In this document: one piece after another, positions 7,017-13,203 of the stretch
Numbering within the stretch: the stretch's first letter is position 1
Layout: each line of letters begins with the position of its first letter
The notes under the pieces: generated by a model
Told to the model about the DNA's origin: nothing
The model's input: the letters and a program-made list of their open reading frames with translations, nothing else
Database searches by the model: none
Assembly (NCBI GenBank): GCA_048173955.1
Contig: DBEYOB010000141.1
Coordinates: 1 to 23,007 of the forward strand
Length of the DNA stretch: 23,007 bases
Source of the DNA: CAZUFB01 sp048173955
GTDB taxonomy: Bacteria > Actinomycetota > Coriobacteriia > Coriobacteriales > UMGS124
Direction: 5' to 3'
Position numbers and translations under genes: made by a program

Positions 7017-7808
7017 TTACCACATCGCCCCGCCGAGGACGAAATCGAGCGCGCGGGGCCGCACGCCCGGGTAGAAGCCGATCCACGAGCGGGCAAAGTC
7101 GAGCAGCTCGAGCCCGAGTCCGCCCTCGCGCGGCACCGGCTCCATGGCGATCAGGTCGGCGAAGCGCATGCCGAGCAGGGTCTGCGCCCAGGCGAGGATC
7201 ACCGCCTCGACGGGACGGCCGGTCTCGGCGTCGGTGCACGCGGGGCAGACGACGCCGCCCTCCCCCAGTGCAAACGCGACGCGCTCGCCGCGCGCGGCGG
7301 CCCCCGCGACGTCGACCGCCTCGCCGCAGCGCACGCACTGGTCGAACGACGGCCGATAGCCCTGCATCGCCGCCGCCTTGAGGACGTAGGCGGCAACGAC
7401 CAGGCCGAGGCGCTCCGCGGGAACGGGCGCAAGCGCGTCGAGCGCGGCGACGGTAAGCGGGTAGAGGCGCGCATCGTGGGCGCCTTCCACCGTGAGCTCG
7501 GCTGCCGTGTCGAGCACGGCCGCCGCCATGGCGGACCGCTCGATCTCGCCCGCATACGAGGCGCGCGAGACGACCAGGCGGCCTTCCGTTATCGTGTCGA
7601 GGGTGCGGCCGCGATGCAGGAGCAGCGAGACCTCGTTGCCCAGGTCGACCACGCCCGCCAGGCGCGCCCCCGGCTTGCGCGCACCTTTGGCGACGGCGCG
7701 CACCTGGACGGCCTCCTCGCCGCCGCAGAGCAGGGTCACGATAAGGTCGGTCTCCCCCAGTTTCGTGCGGCGCAGCACGAGCCCTTCCGCGCGGTAGCTT
7801 CCCGGCAT
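7017..7808 (-). CDS. recO: DNA repair protein RecO
   Basis: RecO is the mediator that, with RecR, loads RecA on SSB-coated single-stranded DNA in the RecFOR pathway. It has 263 residues, near the usual 240-260. The N-terminal OB-fold is visible as YRAEGLVLRRTKLGETDLIV (residues 5-24). The C-terminal part has the paired cysteines of the zinc site found in many Gram-positive RecO proteins: C158/C161 (CVRCG) and C188/C191 (CPAC). ATG 7808 starts 12 nt after the deoC stop, with a GAGGG ribosome binding site just upstream. Last gene of the long minus-strand run; era-recO adjacency is common in Gram-positive bacteria, and here deoC is inserted between them. Confidence 0.95.
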   Translation of the reverse strand: MPGSYRAEGLVLRRTKLGETDLIVTLLCGGEEAVQVRAVAKGARKPGARLAGVVDLGNEVSLLLHRGRTLDTITEGRLVVSRASYAGEIERSAMAAAVLDTAAELTVEGAHDARLYPLTVAALDALAPVPAERLGLVVAAYVLKAAAMQGYRPSFDQCVRCGEAVDVAGAAARGERVAFALGEGGVVCPACTDAETGRPVEAVILAWAQTLLGMRFADLIAMEPVPREGGLGLELLDFARSWIGFYPGVRPRALDFVLGGAMW

Positions 7809-7820
7809 GGTGCGCCCTCG

Positions 7821-8750
7821 CTACGCCCGGCAGGTTTCCGCATCGCCGCGGCGGGCGGACAGGGCGTCGACCAGGGCATCGAACTCGCCGAGTATCTGAG
7901 CCCCGTGGGAGGTGCCCAGGCGCGTCGCGCCCGCCTCGAGCATCGCGACGGCATCGGCGAGGCAGCGGATGCCGCCCGCGGCCTTCACCTGCACGCCCGG
8001 CTCCACCGTGGCGCACATGAGGCGTACGTCGTCCGCCGTCGCCCCGCGCGGTCCGAACCCCGTGCTCGTCTTGACGAAGTCGACGCCGAGCGACGACACC
8101 AGGTCGGTCGCCCGGCAGATCTGCTCGGGTTCGAGACAACCGGTCTCGAGGATGACCTTGAGCAGCGGCCGGTCCTCATGATCGTGGCCGTCGTGCCCGC
8201 CGGCATCGTGATCGCGCCCCTCGCCGCAGGCGCACTCGCCGTCGCAGGCGCAGCCGTCGTCGCAGCCGCACGCGCACCCGTCGTCCTCGTCCTCGGGCTC
8301 GGCATCGATGGTGCGCAGCGCCGCGAGGATGGGGTCGGCGACCGCGTCGTAGCTGCCCTCGAGAAACGCCCCGTAGTTCATCACGAGGTCGAGCTCGCCG
8401 GCGCCGGCGGCAAGGGCGAGCGCCACCTCGAAGCACACGCCCTCGGCCGTCTGCTGGCCATGGGGGAAGGCGACGACGCAGCAGGCGCGCGTCGGGCTGC
8501 CCAGGCGTTCGAGCTCCCATGCGACACGTCCCACGTTGCACGGCTGCACGCACAGGGTCGCATATCCCTCCCCCGCGTTGTCGCGCGCCCAGGCGGCCAC
8601 GCGCTCGGGGCCGGCCGAGGGATCGAGCAGCGTCTGGTCGATGCTGGCGGCAAGGCCGGCGCGAATCTCGTCGACCGTGGCCTCGTCGCCCTCGCACACC
8701 AGGGCGGCGAGGCGCCCCAGCAGCTCCTCCGGCGTCGCCGGCGCGCCCAC
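7821..8750 (-). CDS. deoC: Deoxyribose-phosphate aldolase DeoC with Cys/His-rich insertion
   Basis: DeoC cleaves 2-deoxyribose-5-phosphate to glyceraldehyde-3-phosphate and acetaldehyde in deoxynucleoside catabolism. It is a class I aldolase with a TIM barrel. Core motifs are all present: ELDLVMNYGAFLEG (119-132), LLKVILETG (196-204), FVKTSTGFG (225-233) with the Schiff-base K227, and QVKAAGGIR (254-262) with the second active-site lysine K256. The protein is 309 residues against about 220-250 usual. The excess is an N-terminal stretch of about 30 residues and an insertion at about 150-194 holding seven Cys and four His (see findings). The start is GTG 8750, two bases after the era stop, with a GAGGGGG-type site inside the end of era. 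Its place between era and recO recalls cdd in the Bacillus order, another nucleoside-salvage gene. Confidence 0.94.
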   Translation of the reverse strand: MGAPATPEELLGRLAALVCEGDEATVDEIRAGLAASIDQTLLDPSAGPERVAAWARDNAGEGYATLCVQPCNVGRVAWELERLGSPTRACCVVAFPHGQQTAEGVCFEVALALAAGAGELDLVMNYGAFLEGSYDAVADPILAALRTIDAEPEDEDDGCACGCDDGCACDGECACGEGRDHDAGGHDGHDHEDRPLLKVILETGCLEPEQICRATDLVSSLGVDFVKTSTGFGPRGATADDVRLMCATVEPGVQVKAAGGIRCLADAVAMLEAGATRLGTSHGAQILGEFDALVDALSARRGDAETCRA

Positions 8751-8752
8751 CC

Positions 8753-9856
8753 TTACGCCCCCTCGCCGTAGCCGAAGCGCTTGATCTGCGCGGCGTCGGA
8801 GCGCCAGCCCGGCTTCACCTTGACGTTCAGCTCGAGGAACACCTGGTTACCCAGGAGGCGCTGCAGGTCGTGGCGCGCCTGGCTGCCGATGCGCTTGATC
8901 ATCTTGCCGCCGGCGCCGATGATGATGCCCTTCTGCCCCTCGCGCTCCACATAGACGGTCGCCTTGATGGTCGAGATGTCCCTGCGCTCGTTGTAGTGGG
9001 TCGAGTCGACGACGACGCCCACCGAGTGGGGAACCTCGTCGCGCGTGTTGAGCAGGACCTTCTCGCGGATAAACTCGGCGATGACGACCTCGATGCGCTG
9101 GTCGGTGCGCATGTCGGTCGGGAACCACCGCGGGCCTTCGGGCAGGCGGTCCGCCACCAGGCGCAAAAACGAGTCGACGTTGAAGCCCTCCTTCGCCGAG
9201 AGCACGATGACGTCGTCGAAGTGGCAGAACGCCTCCATGCGCTCGACCTGGGCGCGCGCCTTGTCCTGGTCGACGATGTCGGCCTTGGAGACGACGAGGA
9301 TCTTGTGCGCCTTCGACTCGGCGACGTGCTGGGCGACCCACTCGTCGCCGCGCCCCGCCTCCTGCGAGCCGTCGACCAGCATCGCGACGACGTCGACGTC
9401 CTTGAGGGCGTTCAGGGCCGAGATGTTGAGCTCCTCGCCCAGCGCGTCGACCGGCTTGTGCAGGCCGGGCGTGTCGACCAGGACGATCTGCATGTGCGGC
9501 TCGTTGTAGACGGCGCTGATGCGGTGGCGCGTCGTCTGCGCCGTCGGCGAGGTGATGAGCAGCTTGTCCCCCACGATGGCGTTGATCAGGGTCGACTTGC
9601 CCGCGTTGGGGCGTCCGACGAGCGCGACGAAACCGCTCTTGAAGGGTCCCTCGTAGGTCGCCGGGTGCATGTTGGAGTCCGGCTCGCCCTCCGCCCCGCC
9701 GTCGGGGTCGGAGCCCTCGGAGGAGCCGGCGAAGAACGCGTCGATAAGCGCGTCGCCGCTTAGCCCCTCGCAGCCGTCGGAACCCTCCCCGTCGAAGCCC
9801 TCGAATTCGTCGTCGACGGCCATGTCGCCTTCATATGCCTTGTCGGTGCTGGACAC
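8753..9856 (-). CDS. era: Ribosome-assembly GTPase Era with acidic N-terminal extension
   Basis: Era binds the 3' end of 16S rRNA and acts in 30S assembly. All G motifs are present: GRPNAGKS (81-88), DTPG (128-131), SKAD (190-193) and SAK (220-222). The C-terminal KH domain has GAGG at 314-317 (IIIGAGGKMIKRIG). The protein is 367 residues, about 70 more than usual. Residues 1-70 are Asp/Glu/Gly/Ser-rich with no fold I recognise. I chose GTG 9856 because GGGAGAG sits about six bases upstream. ATG codons for M12 or M63 would give shorter forms, the last close to ordinary Era length. Thus the extension may be real or partly an annotation choice. Spacing to dgkA is 78 nt and holds a 20-bp palindrome. 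Confidence 0.96.
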   Translation of the reverse strand: MSSTDKAYEGDMAVDDEFEGFDGEGSDGCEGLSGDALIDAFFAGSSEGSDPDGGAEGEPDSNMHPATYEGPFKSGFVALVGRPNAGKSTLINAIVGDKLLITSPTAQTTRHRISAVYNEPHMQIVLVDTPGLHKPVDALGEELNISALNALKDVDVVAMLVDGSQEAGRGDEWVAQHVAESKAHKILVVSKADIVDQDKARAQVERMEAFCHFDDVIVLSAKEGFNVDSFLRLVADRLPEGPRWFPTDMRTDQRIEVVIAEFIREKVLLNTRDEVPHSVGVVVDSTHYNERRDISTIKATVYVEREGQKGIIIGAGGKMIKRIGSQARHDLQRLLGNQVFLELNVKVKPGWRSDAAQIKRFGYGEGA

Positions 9857-9888
9857 GCTTGCTCTCCCATCGTCGAGGTGGTCGCGTC

Positions 9889-9908
9889 CGGGCGCCGCGC
9901 GGCGCCCG
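9889..9908 (-). other. Perfect 20-bp palindrome in the era leader
   Basis: CGGGCGCCGCGCGGCGCCCG is its own reverse complement and lies between the dgkA stop and the era start. As RNA it would make a GC-only hairpin about 30 nt before the era GTG. No U tract follows on either strand, so it is not an intrinsic terminator. It could be an RNA processing or stability element, or a chance result of GC richness. Confidence 0.5.
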
Positions 9909-9934
9909 TCCGTCTCTTGCGACCAGCATAACGC

Positions 9935-10321
9935 CTAGGCGCCCCCGCCGAAGAGCAGAAGCGCCGCCCGCACGTAAATCACCAGACCGGCGACGCCCAC
10001 GCACGCCGACAGGGCGAGCACGGCGCCGGCCGCGAGGTCCTTGGCGTACTTCGCGAGCGGGTGGATGTCGGGCGACGCCAGGTCGACGACCGACTCGATC
10101 GCCGTGTTGAGCAGCTCGGCGCACAGGACGAGGCCTATCATGAGGACGACGGCGACCCAGCTCATCGCGTCGAGGCGCAGCGCGAAACCCGCGACGACCG
10201 CCGCAGCCCCCATGGCGAGCATCACCTTGAAGTTGCGTTCGCGCCGTATGGCCGCGCCGATGCCCTGCAGGGCGTAGCCGAACGACTCGAAGAACCCGGG
10301 GTGTCCGCCGTCGGGCATCAT
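9935..10321 (-). CDS. dgkA: Diacylglycerol/undecaprenol kinase family protein DgkA
   Basis: This small integral membrane kinase of the DgkA family phosphorylates undecaprenol in Gram-positive bacteria, recycling the lipid carrier for wall synthesis. It has 128 residues. The family pattern is clear: RRERNFKVMLAMG (26-38), VLCAELLNTAIESVVDL (65-81) with the catalytic E69 and E76, and HPLAKYAKDLAAGAVL (87-102). Three membrane helices are predicted at about 33-50, 54-72 and 97-120. ATG 10321 overlaps the ybeY stop as ATGA. A tandem 10-bp duplication covers this junction, giving two consecutive ATG codons. Substrate (undecaprenol rather than diacylglycerol) is inferred from Gram-positive relatives and from the phoH-ybeY-dgkA-era order. 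Confidence 0.93.
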   Translation of the reverse strand: MMPDGGHPGFFESFGYALQGIGAAIRRERNFKVMLAMGAAAVVAGFALRLDAMSWVAVVLMIGLVLCAELLNTAIESVVDLASPDIHPLAKYAKDLAAGAVLALSACVGVAGLVIYVRAALLLFGGGA

Positions 10322-10908
10322 CGGGCATCACCCCGTGGCGGGGCGGCGCTGCCCTCGACGGCGTGGTCGACCGTGGGGCCCACGTTGAGCTCGTCGGCCG
10401 CAACGCTCGCGAAGGGGGCGAGGTAGCGGCGCTCGAGCGCCTCCATCTCCTCGGCCTCGTCGGGGTCCTCGTGGTCGTAGCCCATCAGGTGCAGGCAGCC
10501 GTGGACGAGCAGAAGGCGCATCTCGTCGGCCGCGGCGTTGCCGAACCCGGGCGCCTGGCCCTCGACGACCTCGGGGCACAGGATGACGTCGCCCACCATG
10601 AAGACGCCGTCCTCCTCATCGATGGCGAACCCCTCCCCGGACTCCTCCCCTTCGGCGCACTCGTCGAAGAACTCGTCGGGGTCGTCGATGTTGAACGAGA
10701 GGACGTCCGTCGGCCGGTCTATGCCGCGGTACTCCCGGTTCAGCTCGTGGATCTCGTCGGCCGTCACGAAGCTCACCGAGACCTCGCACGGCTCGACCGC
10801 CCCTTCGGCGGACAGCACCGCGACCACGATGCGCTCGACCTCCGCCGCGTCGATGATGCCCTGCCCGACCTCGTCGTTTACCGCGACGCGAATGTCATGC
10901 CCCTCCAT
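10318..10908 (-). CDS. ybeY: Endoribonuclease/rRNA maturation factor YbeY with acidic insertion
   Basis: YbeY is a zinc-dependent single-strand endoribonuclease needed for 16S rRNA 3'-end maturation and ribosome quality control. It has 196 residues. The zinc motif HGCLHLMGYDH (136-146) supplies H136, H140 and H146. Upstream are the conserved LNREYRGIDRPTDVLSF (56-72) and GDVILC (106-111). Between these two blocks is an insertion of about 25-30 acidic residues (about 75-105), where typical YbeY has only a short loop. The C-terminal tail (about 178-196) is also extra. ATG 10908 overlaps the end of phoH by 14 nt and has AAGGGG six bases before it. The phoH-ybeY pair is conserved very widely. Confidence 0.95.
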   Translation of the reverse strand: MEGHDIRVAVNDEVGQGIIDAAEVERIVVAVLSAEGAVEPCEVSVSFVTADEIHELNREYRGIDRPTDVLSFNIDDPDEFFDECAEGEESGEGFAIDEEDGVFMVGDVILCPEVVEGQAPGFGNAAADEMRLLLVHGCLHLMGYDHEDPDEAEEMEALERRYLAPFASVAADELNVGPTVDHAVEGSAAPPRGDAR

Positions 10909-11926
10909 AGGTATCCCCTTCCGCCGCCGGCCTTTCGCCGGCGGTCTCCGAAGCGCCGCCGCGGCGGCGCGCCTCAGCCTTCCGTTCGGCCTCGTCGTAG
11001 GCTGCCACGATGCGCGTCACCAGGCCGTGGCGCACCACGTCGGCCCCCGAGAGGTCCACGAAGGCGATCCCCTCGATCCCGGCGAGGATGGAGCGCACGC
11101 CGGCGAGCGACGAGCGCCCCTGCGGCAGGTCGGTCTGGGTGAGGTCGCCCGTCACCACGAACGTGCTGCCGACGCCCAGGCGCGTCAGGAACATCTTCAT
11201 CTGCTCGCGCGTGGTGTTCTGCGCCTCGTCGAGGATCACGAAGGCGTCGCCCAGCGTGCGGCCGCGCATGAAGGCGAGCGGCGCGATCTCGATGGTTCCC
11301 AGCTCGAGCAGGCTCTTGGCGCGCTCGCGGTCCATCATCGAGAACAGCGCGTCGTAGAGCGGCCGGATGTAGGGGTCGACCTTCTCCTCGAGCGTCCCCG
11401 GCAGAAAGCCCAGGCTCTCGCCCGCCTCGACCACCGGGCGCGTCAGCACGATGCGCCCCACCTCGCGCCGGTTGAGCGCGGCGACCGCCATCGCCATGGC
11501 GAGGTAGGTCTTGCCCGTGCCCGCCGGCCCGATGCCGAAGGTGACGGTGTTGGCACGGACGGCGTCGACGTAGCGCTTCTGGCCGGCCGTCTTGGGACAC
11601 ACCGCATGCCCGCCGTAGGTCAGGATGACGTCGGAGCGCAGGTCGTGCGGTGCGAAGGCGTCCTCGCGCAGCAGCTCGATCGCGCGCTCCACCGAAGCGA
11701 CCGTGGGGCGCTCCCCCGACCGCACGGCGTCGAAGAGGTCGGTGAACAGGCGGGTGAGAACCCTCACCTCGGTCGGGTCGCCGACGATGCCCACGTCGTC
11801 GCCGCGCACGGTGACCGTGGCTGCGAAGCGCGACTCGACGAACCTCAGCAGCTCGTCGTCGGTCCCCGTCACCAGGGCGGGGTCGACGTCGGGCGGGACC
11901 ATCAGATGCATGCGGTCGCTTCCCAA
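10895..11926 (-). CDS. phoH: PhoH-family ATPase (PhoH/YbeZ)
   Basis: This is a PhoH-like P-loop ATPase, the regular genomic and functional partner of YbeY in RNA metabolism. It has 343 residues. The N-terminal KH-like part (about 25-95) precedes the ATPase core with Walker A GPAGTGKT (133-140), the LTRPVVEAGESLGFLPG block (161-177) typical of PhoH, and Walker B VILDEAQN (230-237), followed by TGDLTQTDLP. I took TTG 11926, with an AAGGGGAG site close upstream. ATG codons encoding M6 and M9 are alternatives. There is a 69-nt gap after galE with a 21-nt stem-loop at 11947-11967. First gene of the housekeeping block; a promoter of its own is likely but I cannot mark it. Confidence 0.94.
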   Translation of the reverse strand: MGSDRMHLMVPPDVDPALVTGTDDELLRFVESRFAATVTVRGDDVGIVGDPTEVRVLTRLFTDLFDAVRSGERPTVASVERAIELLREDAFAPHDLRSDVILTYGGHAVCPKTAGQKRYVDAVRANTVTFGIGPAGTGKTYLAMAMAVAALNRREVGRIVLTRPVVEAGESLGFLPGTLEEKVDPYIRPLYDALFSMMDRERAKSLLELGTIEIAPLAFMRGRTLGDAFVILDEAQNTTREQMKMFLTRLGVGSTFVVTGDLTQTDLPQGRSSLAGVRSILAGIEGIAFVDLSGADVVRHGLVTRIVAAYDEAERKAEARRRGGASETAGERPAAEGDTYGGA

Positions 11927-11946
11927 AAACTCCCCTTTCGCACGGC

Positions 11947-11967
11947 GGCGCCCCGCATCGGGACGCC
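11947..11967 (-). other. Stem-loop between galE and phoH
   Basis: On the minus strand GGCGTCCCG and CGGGGCGCC form a 9-bp stem (one G:T pair) around the loop ATG, lying 21 nt before the phoH TTG. No U tract follows, so it is not an ordinary intrinsic terminator. It may protect or separate transcript halves. Confidence 0.4.
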
Positions 11968-11995
11968 TGAAGGGCGCGCCTTTTGGCCGTCGCCC

Positions 11996-13045
11996 CTACT
12001 CGGTGGCCCCGACGTAGCCGTTGGGGTTCATGCTCTGCCAGCGCCAGGCGTCGGCGCACATGTCGTCGATGCCGTAGCGCGCCTTCCAGCCCATGAGGCG
12101 CTCCGCCTTCGAGGCGTCGCAGTAGATCTCGGCCACGTCGCCGTCGCGGCGCGGGCAGATCTTGTAGGGCAGCTCGCGGCCGCACGCCCTGCCGAACGCC
12201 TTGACGACGTCGAGCACGCTGTAGCCGTTGCCCGTTCCCAGGTTGAACACGTGCACGCCCGTCTTGCCGCGCATGTAGTCGAGGGCGGCGACGTGGCCGC
12301 GGGCGAGGTCGACGACGTGGATGTAGTCGCGCACGCCGGTACCGTCGGGCGTGGGGTAGTCGTCGCCGAAGACCTGCACGCATGCGAGCTGGCCGATGGC
12401 CACCTTGGCCACGTAGGGCACGAGGTTGTTGGGGATACCCTTGGGGTCCTCGCCGATGAGACCCGACGGGTGCGCGCCGATGGGGTTGAAATAGCGCAGC
12501 AGCATGACGTTCCAGCTGGGGTCCGCCGTATAGAGGTCGCGCAGCATCTGCTCGTTCATGCTCTTGGTGCGCCCGTAGGGGTTCGTGGCCGGCTTGAGGG
12601 GCGACTCCTCGGTGACCGGCACGGCGTCGGGGTCGCCGTAGACCGTGGCCGACGAGGAGAACACGATGTCGCGCACGCCGTGGTCGCGCAGGGCGCGGGC
12701 GAGCTCGAGCGTGCCGCCGAGGTTGTTCTGGTAGTACTCGATGGGCTTGTGCACCGACTCGCCCACGGCCTTGAACGCCGCGAAGTGGATGGCGCCGACG
12801 ACGGGATGCTCGTCGAGGATGCGGTCGAGCAGGGCGCCGTCGCGCACGTCGCCCCGGTAGAAGGCGCGGACCGGCCTGCCGGCGATCTTCTCGACGCGCT
12901 TGAGGGCGACCTCGCTCGCGTTGGACAGGTCGTCGACCACCACCACGTCGTAGCCCGCATCGAGCAGCTCGACGCAGGTGTGGCTGCCGATGAAACCGGC
13001 TCCGCCGGTGACGAGGATGCATCCCTTGTCGGAGGAAGAGGCCAT
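11996..13045 (-). CDS. galE: UDP-glucose 4-epimerase GalE
   Basis: GalE interconverts UDP-glucose and UDP-galactose in an NAD-dependent reaction, supplying galactose for surface glycans. It has 349 residues, usual for the family. The Rossmann motif TGGAGFIG is at 13-20, the SSSATVYG strand holds the catalytic Ser (about 130-137), and YxxxK is Y157/K161 (NPYGRTK). Family blocks LRYFNPIGAHPSGLIGEDP and DGTGVRDYIHVVDLARGH are intact. ATG 13045 has an AAAGGAG site eight bases upstream. A longer open frame continues upstream to 14323 but overlaps the glycosyltransferase in another frame and has no likeness to a protein. The start region lies behind a strong leader hairpin (see findings). It may have its own promoter in the 158-nt gap. 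Confidence 0.97.
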   Translation of the reverse strand: MASSSDKGCILVTGGAGFIGSHTCVELLDAGYDVVVVDDLSNASEVALKRVEKIAGRPVRAFYRGDVRDGALLDRILDEHPVVGAIHFAAFKAVGESVHKPIEYYQNNLGGTLELARALRDHGVRDIVFSSSATVYGDPDAVPVTEESPLKPATNPYGRTKSMNEQMLRDLYTADPSWNVMLLRYFNPIGAHPSGLIGEDPKGIPNNLVPYVAKVAIGQLACVQVFGDDYPTPDGTGVRDYIHVVDLARGHVAALDYMRGKTGVHVFNLGTGNGYSVLDVVKAFGRACGRELPYKICPRRDGDVAEIYCDASKAERLMGWKARYGIDDMCADAWRWQSMNPNGYVGATE

Positions 13046-13053
13046 GGGTGGGG

Positions 13054-13102
13054 CTCCTTTCGGGTGAAGCGGGCGGCGCCCGCAGGGACGCCGCCCGAAA
13101 GG
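13054..13102 (-). promoter_or_regulatory. galE leader hairpin covering the ribosome binding site
   Basis: On the minus strand CCTTTCGGG (13102-13094) is the exact reverse complement of CCCGAAAGG (13064-13056), and the latter contains most of the AAAGGAG site (13060-13054). Inside lies a second stem, GGGCGGCG (13096-13089) with CGCCGCCC (13078-13071), extended by CCC/GGG within its loop. The whole can fold as a nested hairpin that hides the galE ribosome binding site. Confidence 0.55.
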
Positions 13103-13113
13103 TTGTCGACCAG

Positions 13114-13142
13114 ATGATACCGTCTCGCACGGCCCGGAGAAC
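13114..13142 (-). promoter_or_regulatory. Candidate galE promoter
   Basis: Minus-strand TATCAT (13119-13114) matches the -10 consensus at five of six bases. The -35 region 17 bp upstream reads TTCTCC, which is poor. Transcription from here would start close to 13107, just before the leader hairpin. This is the only AT-containing spot in the gap between the glycosyltransferase and galE. Confidence 0.35.
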
Positions 13143-13203
13143 CGGACGGCGGCAATCTGCACGGGACAATCGGCGGGTGCAGGCTCGGCGCCGCCGGAGG
13201 CGG

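Noticed and set aside
13071..13096. GC-rich stem as terminator for the GT4 gene upstream of galE.
   Set aside because: No U tract follows on the minus strand; it fits better as part of the galE leader.
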